DNA from: Sanderia malayensis
Lineage: Eukaryota > Cnidaria > Scyphozoa > Semaeostomeae > Pelagiidae
NCBI GenBank assembly: GCA_013076295.1
Contig: RQOL01000466.1
Span: 5,561,080-5,625,079, forward strand
Length of the DNA stretch: 64,000 bases
Direction of reading: 5' to 3'
This document shows, piece by piece, positions 39,977-55,084 of the stretch. Position 1 is the stretch's first letter. Each line of letters begins with the position of its first letter. A program made the translations under genes and the position numbers. The notes beneath the pieces are model-generated. The model was not told where the DNA came from. It did not search any database and saw nothing but the letters and a program-made list of their open reading frames with translations.

Positions 39977-42136
39977 ATGGCAGCCGGTGGTGGCAGTGAA
40001 GGTCTGGAGAAGAAAGGAAAAGCAAGAATAGAAATAACTCCTGGATGCCAAGTTTGGTGCAAGACCAGTTTTGATGAACATCAAGGAATTGTCACTGGAT
40101 ATGACAGCGAGCATAAAGTCATTTTTATAAGTATCCTTTTCGTAGGAGCTATAATAACGTCGTCCCTTCCCTGTCTGTGTGTGCAGTGTGCACTTTTAAT
40201 GCACACGTTTAAGTTTATCAATGTATGAATGAGAAAACTACCGTTTGCAACTTTTCAGACCTGTGCTTTATGGTCCGTTATAATCTAAGATCGATATTCG
40301 AAATAGTTTTCAAGTGTTATCAAATCAACATGTGGTTGTTTTGTTGAATGAGTTTAAGGCCCGTCCCTTTTGGGGAGCACTTTGAGAAGTGTCCACAATA
40401 GACGGCGCTACGCTACCACAGGGACATGAAAACATTTTTTGCGGGGGAGGAGGGTCGAGAATCTGCCTATTGCATACTATGTCAAAATGTAAATACCATC
40501 TATTTGTTTACCTGGAAGCCACCTACTAAGGTTCAGTAAGTGAAGTGGCAAATGGGGTTAGAAGGCTCAGTAGCTTATATAAAACCCTTGCTTCTCAAAT
40601 ATGCATCAAGATCAGTTTGCAGAGTATGGTCGCTTTCAACAAGATCTCGGGTGCGCCAACAGGCCTACAACGCAACGCAGGTGCAGGCGCGCCAAAATCC
40701 CAGATATTGGCTAGGTGCCCCACTCAGGTGCGCTATTCCAACTATTTTCTAGATATTAAGGTGCTTTTAGGCCATTTTGTAAAAGAATCCAGGTTCCGTG
40801 AACCCTCTGAGTTTGTTTAAGAATCCAGGAGTGTTTCTGATACGATTATGATGCTAGCATTACTGTTAAATGGGTGTTTCCCTGTAATTAAAAGGGTGTG
40901 GTTTTCAGAAAAATTTTGTCCAGGGGCGCCTCCAGCACTGATCTTGGGTGCGCCACTGACATACTCTGCAAACTGGTCAAGATGAATTTTGAAGTTGATG
41001 AAATCTTTACTACTGACAGCTTCTTTTGGGAGACTATTATATATTTCGGGAGAGAGTTCTTATTTACCAGAATCAAAGCCTTAACAGATTTTTTAGAATG
41101 TCCAACAACTGAAAAAACCGGAAAAAAGAATAACTTTGACATAATAATGATAAACTTGAATCATGTCGCAGACTCAAATTTTAAAATTATATCTCTACCT
41201 GAAAGTGGGCCCCAGCAAGCTCCCGAATATGATTTAGAAAAGATAACTAGACGGTATCAAGTAGCAATTGGTGACAAATTAAAAGCTGCTGATAAGATTG
41301 GAGTTAATGTACCAGAAGAAGCACAGTTATTGTTTGACTCCATTGCAAAGTAGTATGTATGGTTTTATTTTCAATGCTTTTTGTCGTCCCTGTGCAGGAG
41401 TTGGTTATTTTAATCAGGGGTATAAATAGGTTAATTCATAGGGGGGCTAAAAGTGTAGCTTCTCTGACAACCTTCCCAGGAAAAAGTTGAAAGACACTTA
41501 TTTGCAAGAACGGTTGTTATACGCAAATTTATACTTAAAGAACACCACAAACTTGTGAGTTTGTGATTAATGTACAAACAAAAGTACAAATTTGTGATTA
41601 ATTGTGGTTGTATGTTGAGTTGAGTTGATTAAGGTTGCTATACCATACATAATTGAAAGAGATCATTCCACCTCCCTAATTTCTAAACATCAGAAGAAAT
41701 TGTTGTATTCAGTTTAAAATCATTCATTTTAAAAGTTAGCACTTAAAATGCAAGAAGCATACAACCATTGTTATTTTTGCAGCAAAGTAACACATTTTTT
41801 AACAGAATGGCAATTTAGCCTTACAGGGGGTTTTTCTTCCCTCCCCTCTCTATCAACAACATATTTCATGTATGGTATTGTGTTTAGTTTTCCAGATTGT
41901 CAATGGCAGAATGAGTGTATACTTGTCATGGATGAAGTTTGTATCTCCCCACCTTATAAACCAGAAGACTGTTCAGGCCACAAGTCTTTGGATCAAGTTC
42001 GAAAAATGGTAATTTATACCCGAGTTGATCTGTTTTCTATATTTTATATTTTTATTCTTAATGTTATCAGTATTAATTCACTCAGATATTTTTTGTGTCT
42101 GTGTAGGTTGAGAAGTTTTATATCAGCAGAAAATAA
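39977..42136 (+). CDS. LSM12: LSM12 homologue (4 exons, 185 aa)
   Basis: Small conserved LSm-domain protein with an anticodon-binding-domain C-terminus; in other animals it works with ataxin-2 complexes in translation control and in NAADP calcium signalling. Exons: 39977-40130, 41097-41349, 41888-42008, 42107-42136 (TAA), phases consistent. The N-terminal LSm fold shows GCQVWCKTSFDEHQGIVTGY, then IKCP, then IIMINLNHVADSNFKIIS; the C-terminal domain shows QWQNECILVMDEVCISPPY, then LDQVRKMVEKFYISRK. Length is close to the human 195 aa. The acceptor at 41888 (TGTTTAG) is chosen because the nearer TTTTCCAG acceptor breaks the frame; this gives IAN-FPDCQW where human has IKDCKW, so the exact junction is slightly uncertain. 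The first intron holds a 0.4-kb inverted-repeat block. Confidence 0.92.
40604..40984. repeat. Inverted-repeat block in first LSM12 intron
   Basis: Arms at 40604-40628 (CATCAAGATCAGTTTGCAGA plus GTATG) and 40960-40984 are inverted with about 23 of 25 bases matching. GGTGCGCC lies inside both arms. It is probably a MITE, but no target duplication could be assigned. Confidence 0.55.
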
Positions 42137-42489
42137 ACACAACTGTGAATTTCATTGTCGTCAGAAAGGGGAAGTAACACTATCTTTTATACAGAAATCT
42201 TTTGGACTTGTACCTAAGTTAATTATCTGTTCCCTATTTCAAGAGTTTTCAAGATATTTTGTACTTTTCAAAATATACCATCTCTTAAATTCAATACAAA
42301 CTTGGAGCATAATAATCAAATTAACTAAAACTTTCCTGTCTTTAGAAATTTATGGATTATGTCACCCTTCTCAGAATCATCCCATGTAACACTGAAAAAA
42401 CTTCTTCACTTTGTCATACAAATAACAAAGAACCATGCATAGAAAAACTTTTAAAATGTAAGAAATTAGATAGTTAAAATTGAATATTA

Positions 42490-43782
42490 TCAGGTTACAG
42501 AAAGAAGTTGGTCGTCATCATCTTCTTCATCAAGAGCATCGTCTAATATAACTTTTAATTGACTATATCCATAATCCTCATATTTGGCTCTCTTTTTCCT
42601 CTGAAATCTTTGATACATAAATCTTGCAATGATAAATGTTACTATTATGAATATTATTGTTGCTATGACTAACCCAGCCACAAGACGTCCTGATGTACTT
42701 TTTAGAATTCCCTTGGAATTGGGTTTCACTGTTGTCTGCAATTAAAGAAAACTGGATTCAGTAATCCAAACACAGATCTGCTTGAAAGTTTCACAAACAA
42801 ACAAAGAAGCTGAATGAAATATTACAGGCATCAACCTCTGATGTTACAGGTAGCATTGTTCTTTTTGAAGAATCATGTACACTGTTCTGTCCAGTTTCAA
42901 GTGTGGGCTAGAATCGTAAATATGTGGAATTTTAATCTTCCTATAAGTAAGATAAATCATTTCTTGTTATTGTATAGATTAAAACATTTGAATTAGTATA
43001 GATTTACTTGTATGTTCAGTAAGCAGATCTGGTCTAATGCTTTTTTTTCTTGCTTTACCAATACTTCTGAGATTTTTTTCAATGAAGTTTTGGATAAACT
43101 AAAAATAATTGGAATGTTTTAAAAATATTATTGTCAAAATATGACAAAATAAATTTACCTATAAACTAAGAGAAAATACAAACTTATAGGAATTCTGGAT
43201 CATATGAAGACAGCATCCAATGGGTTTAATCACATTGGTGGAAAATTTGAATTGATGATTTTGGTTCGAATTTCTCAATAAATTATTTGCATCTGAGAGT
43301 ATCTGAAGACATTTCTTTCCAGTATTCTCAACAGTAGTACACAGAGAAATTAGTAAATCTTTTCTTTTTCCAATACTTGGTACCTACAATAAATAAAAAT
43401 TATAATAATCCTTAAAATATCTGGTCAATATTATGCCAGAGAGAGAAGAACAGATTAAAAAGCAAACTAAAATTACCCCTCCATGCAAAGTCTTTTCCTC
43501 GTTACATTCTTGACTTCGAAAAGTTTTTGTCGCATTGAGACACCCTATAACGTGTTTATTACCACAATAAAAGGTTCCTATATCTGACTTTTTGTCCCCA
43601 ATAAATTTAAAATTCCAATATTCTTTCTCTGTACAATTGTTGAAGGTTTGAGTAACTTCGGCGGTACAATTTGTATTTGTGATGGCTAGGCCAGGTCGCA
43701 AATATAGCATTAGCAATGCTAAATATTCTATAATCACAATATTCAAGGCAGATAAACTCTGTCCAAATATTACCACAGCCAT
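42490..43782 (-). CDS. Unrecognised type I membrane protein (5 exons, about 304 aa)
   Basis: Minus-strand exons 43477-43782, 43184-43383, 43008-43098, 42836-42907 and 42490-42735 join in phase to about 304 codons plus stop. A hydrophobic N-terminus (residues about 12-30, LNIVIIEYLALLMLYLR) acts as signal peptide. The ectodomain is Cys-rich (about 10 Cys) with NCT, NAT and similar N-glycosylation sites. One membrane segment (VAGLVIATIIFIIVTFIIA) precedes a short tail with basic stop-transfer residues, a YSQL tyrosine sorting motif and an acidic DDDDQLL dileucine-type motif. These motifs suggest endosomal or lysosomal trafficking (inference). I do not recognise the family. The donor of exon 2 (GTTTGT at 43183) is weak and was chosen because alternatives give stops, so the middle is less certain than the ends. 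The gene is head-to-head with FBXL4. Confidence 0.65.
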
Positions 43783-44461
43783 TGTTTACATCTCAGTTTA
43801 TATTTTTCAGTTCATTTACCAAGATTACAACCAAATATCTCAATGCCAACCAAATAAGAAGCAACTGCATTCATTGACTTCACGAGTTCACATACATGAA
43901 GACGAATATTCATTTCACTGCAAATAGATCAATGATTGAACGAGCACGAAACGAATATTGGTACAGTGTGACCAGACCTAGCATAATATTATGCTTTTAG
44001 CATAATTTTGACCGAAAATTGTCATTTAGCATAAAATCTAGCATAATCTGAAATCTAGCATAATTCTGGCATAATTTTAACATCATTTTGTCAAAGGTGT
44101 TGCTTCCGTTTATAAGTGTGTGTCACGAGGAAAACCGGCTGCTTAAGTCGGCTCAGTACCATTATTTTCATCCCACCGAGTTGAGATCCGGCTGGCTGAG
44201 AGCAGGATCTCACTTCTCTGGAATAAATCGTTTAAGCAACGTGATAAATACAACAGACAGCGCATGCGCAAGCCTCTTTTTCAAAAAATATAGCCTCGAT
44301 TTGAAATCTGGCATAATTTTTGTAAATCTAGCATAATTTTAGGGCAGTTTTGGCATAATTTCCAAATTGGAATCTGGTCACACTGTATTGGTATCACGTT
44401 TCAATGGTAGTTTGACATTAAGGTTTTCTGTCCACTTTTTGTTGTGCAGTGAAATGTTGCG
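43783..44461. promoter_or_regulatory. Divergent promoter region of the type I membrane gene and FBXL4
   Basis: Only 679 bases separate the two divergent start codons, and 422 of them are a hAT MITE (43964-44385). Without it the start codons would be about 250 bases apart, suggesting an ancestral shared promoter. No TATA box is obvious. The assignment is positional. Confidence 0.5.
43964..44385. mobile_element. hAT MITE, family C (CAGTGTGACCAG), in a divergent promoter
   Basis: Ends are CAGTGTGACCAGAC and complement of CAGTGTGACCAGAT, with a perfect 8-bp target duplication TATTGGTA (43956-43963, 44386-44393). Near both ends AGCATAATTTT / TAGCATAAT motifs are repeated about eight times, like transposase-binding subterminal repeats. 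Noncoding. Confidence 0.94.
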
Positions 44462-47400
44462 ATGTTCAGGAAAGTTAAGAAATTGTTTGGTGCAGGAGAA
44501 AGCGAAGAGAAAGAAAATGTAGAAGGAACTTCTACGCGATATTCTGCAGAATCTGTTCATCGATTCTCAAGTCAATATGGAAATGAATCTTCAACTGCAT
44601 ACTCTGCGCACAATCTTGCAGGAAACTCGAGAAGATATCCAAGTTATGGAGATTTCACAGACGCTTTTGTCACTGTAATTATTATCTGTAATTATTTTGT
44701 AACTGTAATTCATATCGAGACACACTGCACTGATTGCTGCTTTATGTTTTGCACTGGTATTTTTAATTGATTTTGCGATAAAATGCATTTTTTGTTTTAC
44801 ACAGAGATACTATGGTGAATGGTGGAACATGGTTCCATCTACTCCTTTGAAGTTCGGGCGAAAAGAAACATGGTTTCAAGCTACTGATTTTGTTGGTATT
44901 GGGCTATATACTTTATGGTGTCTTTCACGGATTTCTATTTGTTTAAAAAATCAATTATAACTAATATTGTGGCTACAGTGATTGACATGTTAAGAAAAGA
45001 AGTTTATCATGTCATAAACAGGAATGCTTATGAGTTTAACATTTGCCCAATGATGTGAGAAGGACTGTTTTTTCTACGTCTGACAAATGTACAAATTATC
45101 TCCCTCAACCTTTTCTCAACTGCGCACATATTTGTTCACTTGTTTGATGACGAGAGAACTTGAAGTATCACACTCATGACGAGAGAACTTGAAGTATCAC
45201 ACCTCTTGAAGTATCACACTCATAAACACTCTTGTTCATGACATGATAAACTCCTATTTTAATCATAACTAACATGTTTTATTCTTTCATTTCAGACTTG
45301 TACTATTCACATGCAGTTTTACCAACAAAGATAGAAATATATGAAACATACAATCCTGGAGCAGTTGTTCGCATTTTAGCATGCAACAAAGCTCCCCATG
45401 AGTCATTTATTGATGCTGATCAAATACTGTGAATTTATTTATCAACCAAGCATTAATTCCATATAGAGTAGTGGCGTAGATAGAAGGGGGTCAGAGGAGG
45501 GGGCAAAAAACCCCCCTGTAGAGCTAAACTGCCTTTTTGTCTGAAAATTTCTGATCTTGTCGGAAAATAAATTTCTTCTGTTTACGTTCAGTTCTAGCTA
45601 GTTTCCTTATCTTATATCCATAGTCTTGAAGTAACAAAAATGCTCATTAAATTTTTGTCGGAAAATCTGAATTTCTCGCCCCCCATGACATTTCCTATCT
45701 ACGCCATTGGTATAGAGGCCCATGCAGATCAAAATAAATATTTGATAAAAAAATGTGTTCAACAGTCATTAATTATGGATCTTTAATTTATTTACCAATG
45801 TTTTTGTACGAAATTAAACTTTGTTTAATTTAGATATTCTTTCTTATTACATAGGTGGGAGGTACTTTGGGAAGGTGGGCCAGTGAAAACTGAACATGAA
45901 GCAAGGATTTTCTCACCTCCTATAAATAACATAAGTTTCCCAACAAGGTAGGGAATTCAATTTTTTTATCAGATGGTATAACTACCTTGATTGTTCTTAA
46001 CATGGCATTATATTCTTCTTTTTCTTTCTGTGCAGACTGATACGATTGGAGTTTAACCAAAGACTCTGTGAGTACTACACAGAACTTGATGCTGTTTACA
46101 TAACGGGAACAACTATTATTGCAAATATGGCATTGCAGCATGCAGTCGAAGATTCATTAGCTTACTTGGATATTAGCAATCTATCACTTCAAGAAACCTC
46201 AAGCAACAGAACAGGTACCTCGTCTATCCAATCACAAGTATCTGTTGATGAAAGAGAAGCATGTGGATATTTTCAAATTTTACCAGTACGTTGTTTTAAT
46301 TTTCTCGATCCTTGCATGATTTCCATTGTTTTGACTTTTGATTTTCCGAGGGGAGCTCAAGCTTAAAAATATAAATGCCATCATATATTCTCTAAATGCA
46401 TTGTAAAACATAAAACTAGCAAATGAACAAAGTAGACTATAAATAAAATAAAAGGTGTTGAAGTAAATTTGATGAAGATGATATAGGTCAAAAACAACAA
46501 GAGCAGCTCAAGTGGGTAGTATTAAGGGTGCTGAGTCCTCCACATCCAGGGGTGGCTAGAGCTCCCTAGCCTCGATGTTGACAGCCTTTATGATATTTCT
46601 TTTATCACCTGCTTGATCATAATGCTTTGATTTTAATTAATCATTTTTAAATGCTCTTTTAACCCCAGGATGAAATTATAGCAACCATTTGTTCTCATTT
46701 GACGTTGAAAGAGTTGATATTGATGATTCGATCCTGCAAGTATGTGGACATCATCTTTGCATAATAATTGTTTATATGTGCTGCTCTATTATATGAATGC
46801 CAGCATAATATACTTGTAGCATGTATGCAGAGGCGGCACCAGCCCCAAAAAAGGGGGGAGGACTTGAAATTTTTTACGACCACGCCCACTTTTTATGGAA
46901 ACCACGCCCACTTGAAAAAAGAACCCTTGTAAAGTTCTTGGACAATGAGTGCTCTGTTTGCTTTATCTATGGTTCCCATCGATGGTTCCCATAAGTCACT
47001 TTTCACTTTCTTCAAAAACAAATTCTTCTCATGTGCCATGCTACACCCCCCCTCCCCCGTAAATATTTCTCCTTGGATTTGGGTGATTTGAAAAATCAGT
47101 CCAGAAAGATATTGGGGAGGACATGTCCTCCCCAGTCCTCACGGTGGTGCTGCCTCTGCATGTATGTGTGAATACTTTCCCATTGAAATCGCCTAGCATA
47201 AACAACCCTGTATATAAAATTACAAACAAAATAAGGTATACTATCCATTGTTTATTTAACAACAAAGTAAGTTCGGTTCATTGTGTAGGCATTCAGAATA
47301 TAATAGCTGAGTGACAATGCTTTCTAAAGCACAGCCTCTTTTTGCAGGTTTTTCAAGGCTTTTATATATGATCCATCTTGGTATAAAGAGTTGAATTTAA

Positions 47401-50227
47401 AACCATATTGGTCTAAGGTAATTTAAAATTAATTTATAATTTTACCTTAGATTATGCTCACGCAATTGGCCATATGGAACATTTACAACTTTTGTTTTAA
47501 TCACAATCCTCTTTTTTATAAGATAAATAACAAAGCTTTGGAATCATTTGTCCCCAAATGTAGTGGAATTGAAAAACTTAACATGTCATGGCTTGGTGCT
47601 CTTGAATCTATTACTACGAACGTTTTTATCAAGTAAGTTACCATAGTCATCATCAATTTTTAGTGATTCAATAAAGCTTTCATTGATTCTTTGATTTTTT
47701 ATTGTTTATTATCATTATTTATTCAGCTGCCTCGGATGTTTCCCATTTTCTAATTATTTTGTTTTGAATTACTCAGATTTGTTGAGATATGTGGAAGCTC
47801 TCTTACTCACCTTCACCTTGCAGCATGTGATTTTGTCAATCTTCAATCACTCAAAGTCATTTCATCTACATGTTATAATCTTATAGGTAAGCACTAGTAT
47901 CATATACTTATACTATTATCCATTTTATTTTATTTTTGAATTTCAACACGTTTTGATTGAACTTTATCTACATTTTATTAAAGTTAAGTTAATTTTCTTA
48001 GAGTTGAATTTGAGCTCCTGCAATATTTCATCAAGGGATGGCATTTCCTTTTTGAAGAATTTAACAAAATTGCAAAATTTGAATCTTTATCGTGTTCCTG
48101 TACACGAAGATATCCTGATTGAAATATTTAGGTAAGTATCCTTGTTGTGAAGTAATTTTCCACAAACTATATCATAAACTTTGACCAACTCCATTATAAC
48201 TTTAGTTGGTTCAGGATTTGAACCTCGTACCTGGTTGGTGCACAACCCATATAGTGCTTGTTACACGCTACAGCAACCTATGATTGGAGAACGAGAAATG
48301 CTTATTGTTTTCGTAAGATAATTTGTGCTATGGTCAACATTTGAAAAGAATAAGAAAAAAAATATTTTTACCCTGATTAAAATTGTGTTGTAAAAATTAC
48401 CCAATATTGCGTAAGACAGAGCTATATAAAACGGCTTCATGTTTTTTGATGAGATAATTCTTTTCAGGTCTTGTACCCAATTGAAATTCGTAAACCTTGG
48501 TAGCAATACGGCAATTGAAAATGGAAATTTGATGTTAGAAGAGCTTGCAAAGAATTGCAGGTATGTAATCATTATGACATTTAGTATTATTATTACTGAA
48601 GTTGGAATTAAGTGATACTCAGTAAAAAAAGACGCACGATTCGCTGCAACTCTGAGTTTCGTGCTTACGCACTCATCAGGCAGATTGAGCGACGCTCTAA
48701 TTACAAGAGGTTATGAAGGCAGGTATATTATAAGTTGAAAACAAAGGAATGTGTGAACTGTTTAACTAAAAATGTGGGAGCGTAATGCAATAGTTAAAAC
48801 TCAGAGTTTCAGCGAATCATGCGTCTTTTTCACTGAGCATCACGAAATTCTATATACCGCTCTACACATTGTGTATTGAGCACTATTCAACGGTGTTTGC
48901 TAACAATTCCTCTTTTATTATTATTGAAGTTATTAATGCGTTCAGTAATGTGGTCTTGCGTGTTTATTGTAATGACTGAATTTGCAAAGGGTGTAAAGTG
49001 ACGAAATAGAAAAATTGATTTGCAAATTCAGCATGCATATTACAATTGCAACCAACGTTCACTGTGTTGGAAAATGTTAATCATGTAACATCAGGGTATT
49101 ATTCTAGTTTTATGCAGGTTATGCAATCTGCACTGGGCTATAGATATTCACAGCACAACTGAACTTGCTCGCCTACTAAAGCCAGCAACCATCGTGTGAA
49201 TTTTGACCAATGATATATAGCTGATTTTTATATTTAAGTGTGACAAAATGTAATACATACGAGATTTCTTTTCTTTACGCAGGAATCTTCGTGGCTTAGA
49301 TTTATGGAGAAACAGATCTATTAACGGCCAAGGAATCAACTTCCTTTCTGAATATTGTCATAATTTAATGGAGATTGATTTTGGATGGTGGTAAATGAAT
49401 ATATTTGATCCTCATATTATTTTTTAATTACTTCATCTGTTTATACTTGATTATTTTCTGTATTTTCTTGTTATTTGTTTTTTCTTATTCATTTATCAGC
49501 TCCAATATAAAGTCGTCTAGAGACAGCATTGTAAAGTTGGCTAAAACGTGCACAAAATTAAAAACGATCTTTTTGACTGCTGTTCGGTAAGTTAAGAAAT
49601 AAATATGTACACTAAAATAATTAAGATAATGATTATCATAATTATTATAGTTATTAGTTGTTATTAGTTATTAGGTAATTCCAATCTCCAAGGGACTGAT
49701 GAAAATTGTTCGCGTTATCGAGGGTTAGAAAATAAGCAAAGCTTTAGAGGGGAATGCAAGTTAGTTCGGTTCGAGTTTTTTCTGTATATTTTACCCTATC
49801 TATTTTTTCGTATTTACCTTTATCGTTTCATGATAAATCAGTAATGATTTATGGTTATTTATATTTCAGATCAGTAAATAATGATGATATAATTGCATTA
49901 GCTGAACATTGTCCCTGTTTGGAGCAACTGGATCTTCTTGGTATGGGCGAGGTTAATCCACTCTCAATTGAAAGGTAAGAAATCCAATCTTAATTTATCC
50001 ATGATAAAACGTTCCACGGGAATCTTGTGATGTTGATAAAGACAAGTGACGTCACACCACGAAGATATGTATAGTGACTTTGATTTCTTGACAGGTTGAT
50101 TGAAAATTGCAAGAATTTGAAGTTGCTTGATGTTTCCTTCTGCTCTCGTATTATTGAGGCTAATGTCATCAAAAAATGGCGAAATAATTATCCCCATATT
50201 TCAATAAAAAGCAGTTTTACTTCCTGA
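44462..50227 (+). CDS. FBXL4: F-box/LRR protein FBXL4 homologue (15 exons, 598 aa)
   Basis: SCF ubiquitin-ligase substrate receptor; in vertebrates FBXL4 sits at mitochondria and restrains mitophagy. Exons: 44462-44674, 44805-44895, 45296-45428, 45855-45947, 46036-46285, 46669-46739, 47348-47417, 47523-47632, 47777-47886, 48002-48131, 48468-48560, 49283-49390, 49500-49586, 49870-49974, 50095-50227. Phases join; human is 621 aa. The N-terminal discoidin-like region matches FBXL4 closely (NLAGNS..YPSYGDFTDAFV, YGEWWNMVPSTPLKF, IEIYETYNPGAVVRILAC, YYTELDAVYITGT). An F-box-like helix (DEIIATICSHLTLKELI) follows at about 254, then roughly ten Leu-rich repeats (LNLSSCNIS; LDLWRNRSI; LDVSFCS) to the C-terminus. 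Exons 3 to 4 read DQIL-WEVLWEGGP where human has EVRWEILW. Four introns contain transposable elements. Convergent with PSMC5. Confidence 0.95.
45001..45252. mobile_element. MITE with AGTTTATCATGTCATRAACA ends
   Basis: A 252-bp element in FBXL4 intron 2. Its terminal inverted repeats are about 36 bp with a few mismatches (left 45001-45036, right 45217-45252). The centre (45147-45226) holds a tandem repeat of GAGAGAACTTGAAGTATCAC. Noncoding. Confidence 0.75.
45469..45709. mobile_element. hAT MITE, family B (CARTGGCGTAGATAG)
   Basis: A 241-bp element in FBXL4 intron 3. Inverted ends are TAGTGGCGTAGATAG and complement of CAATGGCGTAGATAG; the near-perfect 8-bp target duplication is ATATAGAG / GTATAGAG (45461-45468, 45710-45717). 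The internal GGGGGTCAGAGGAGGGGG tract is C-rich on the other strand. Noncoding. Confidence 0.85.
46828..47158. mobile_element. hAT MITE, family A (GAGGCGGCACC), copy 2
   Basis: A 331-bp element in FBXL4 intron 6 with ends CAGAGGCGGCACC and complement of CAGAGGCAGCACC, flanked by a perfect 8-bp duplication CATGTATG (46820-46827, 47159-47166). It shares the GGGGAGGACATGTCCTCCCC palindrome and CACGCCCA segments with 20629-20949, in opposite orientation. Confidence 0.93.
48612..48843. mobile_element. Foldback-like MITE in FBXL4 intron 11
   Basis: A 232-bp element with imperfect terminal inverted repeats of about 46 bp, starting GTGATACTCAGTAAAAAAAG and containing GATTCGCTGCAACTCTGAG; the right arm ends at 48843. 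Noncoding, with no clear target duplication. Confidence 0.8.
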
Positions 50228-50643
50228 TCGAATATTTGCTTTCGCTAATACGCTAATTTTTTCACGCACCCAAATTCATTTTTGACAACCCCAAAAGTCA
50301 AAATTTTTAATTTTTACCGCGTATCCTAATTATGTTTTCACTCAATTTTATATAACTTATCAATAACCATAATGCAGAGAGATGAGGCTAAATGAGACCA
50401 AAATTGTACAAATTATTTAATATCGTAATGATAAACAGACCAAATCGGATAACATGAAGTTTTTTACTCTTTCTACGTATTTCATTGTGTGGAGAAATAA
50501 TCTAAAGGTGAACACAAAATGGAAACTTTAGCAACTAACTCACTGTTACATGTCTGAAGATCAGATGAGAGAATGTTAGTTTTTATACAACAATGATTGA
50601 AATGCTAGAAAGTATGAAAATTGTTCTTTCGATGACATCAAGT
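50228..50643. other. Convergent 3' flanks of FBXL4 and PSMC5
   Basis: About 416 bases between the two stop codons. Nothing beyond AT-rich 3' UTR-like sequence is seen. Confidence 0.5.
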
Positions 50644-53497
<2,854 letters not shown>

Positions 53498-53527
53498 TTT
53501 TCAACTTTGTTTCGCCAGTCGTGACTA

Positions 53528-53535
53528 TGACGTCA
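53528..53535. promoter_or_regulatory. CRE/ATF-type site upstream of PSMC5
   Basis: The full palindromic consensus TGACGTCA lies 31 bases upstream of the PSMC5 start codon. CREB/ATF sites are common in housekeeping promoters; function here is inferred from position only. Confidence 0.5.
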
Positions 53536-53875
53536 CGACAATGCTGTTCCTGCGTAGCAAGGTTCCTCCGCAGTAAGATCGACTTTTTTGCAATGAAGGC
53601 AGAGGAAAGGGAAAATATTTTCAGGAGGGGTGGGGGTGGCAAGCTGTTATCTTTCAATTGCCTTCATGCCAAATATTTATTTCAATTTTTCTCATCCAAA
53701 AATATGAAGCAGTTATGCTATGTACCTTTATCTTACGGAATATTGGATAATTTTATGATCAAGTCTTAAATGACATAATTTAAATATTTTCGAAGCAAAG
53801 TATCTTGCAGAAATAAATATCATTTCTACCATCATCCATTGCAGTAGCGATGAGCTATTCTTTGGGTTGTAAAGG

Positions 53876-54620
53876 GGTTTTGTTCAAATCTTGACGCCAC
53901 CAGATAATTTTAATACTTTCAAAAACAAATTAAATTTACGGATAGTAATAAGATTGATAATTACATTTTTTGCATTCGTCGGTTGCTGTGGCGCAGTGGT
54001 TGGGCCACGGGGTGTGCGACCGACCAGGTGAGTGGTTCAAGACAAAGGCAAGCCAAGTAAGTTGATTATATTTTCATCTTCATAAACAATGCTTACAGAA
54101 AAATATTAATGAATGCATTTCTTCCATCATCGTTTGCAGAGGTAACGCTATGGGTTGTGCACCGACCAGGTAAGAGGTTTTAAAAATAGCTACATGTAAG
54201 TATATTTATCATTTATCATTTATCATTACTCTCGCTATATCTATGCATCTATCTGGTTGTTGACCGACCAGGTAGGTGGTTCAAATTCTTTCACAACCAA
54301 ATAATTTTAATACTTTTCAAACAAATTAAACTTACAAATAAAGTAAGATTAAGAATTGCAGCCCTCTAATTATCAGTTGAAGTGGCGTAGAGGTTGTGTT
54401 ACGGAGTGGCTGGTTAGACCAATCAGGTAAGTGGTTCAAATTCTGTCACAACCAAATAATTTTAATACTTTTCAAACGAATTGAACTTACAAAATAGAAT
54501 AGGATTGAGAATCGCATTCCTCCTATCATCGGTCGAAGTAGCGCAGAGGTTGTGCTACGGGATAGGTGGTTAGACCGACCATGGTAAGTGGTTCAAGACG
54601 AGGACATGGAAATTTACATG
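53876..54620 (+). repeat. Tandem array of tRNA-like (SINE) units
   Basis: About five units, the best three spaced 155 to 157 bp apart (GGTTCAA at 54278, 54433 and 54590; another at 54034). Each carries an A-box-like TGGCGCAGTGGTT or GTGGCGTAGAGGTT, a GACCGACCAGGTAAGTGGTT core and a B-box-like GGTTCAA, joined by an AT-rich linker (ATAATTTTAATACTTTTCAA). It looks like a tRNA-derived SINE arranged head to tail, not functional tRNA genes, since no cloverleaf forms around the boxes. Confidence 0.75.
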
Positions 54621-55084
54621 CATGTGAGTATTATTGTAATTTATCATTGATTGCTCTTCCTATACCTATGCATCTTAATTTCGATCATTCTCGTAGATTT
54701 GAAGTGTGAAGGATTTGAAATCATAAGCTCGATGATGGAAAACCCAAGGGCACATTGCTTGGGTGGTTGAAAATTGTGGGGGGACATTGTGAAATTGCCA
54801 AAAAAACAAGGGGGACATAAATTCGATCCGCGTTTTCTCTAGAGATGTTTTCTTGTAACAAAAAGTTGATCCGCCTCCCCTTAATTTTTCAACTTCGAAA
54901 GTATGACTCCTTACTGTTTATTACCATTCGCGCGATGTCCCCCTGTCTGCTATGTGCCACTATCAATCTATCTGCTGTTACTAATTATTCTACCTAAACT
55001 GTGGTACTACTTACTTTTTACCATGAATTAAAGGTTACGCATAGATCGTGATAGTACAATTAGAGGTTGGTATTGAAAGTGCAG
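54621..55084. other. Spacer between inverted tRNA-like arrays
   Basis: No gene. A G-rich GTGGGGGGACATTG / AAGGGGGACAT pair and a CCCCCTGT lie here, probably remnants of a further inverted-repeat element, with no clear ends. Confidence 0.35.

Noticed and set aside
53975..54600. Possible cluster of functional tRNA genes
   Set aside because: A-box- and B-box-like sequences are present, but no acceptor stem or cloverleaf can be paired around them, and the units repeat with a fixed AT-rich linker.
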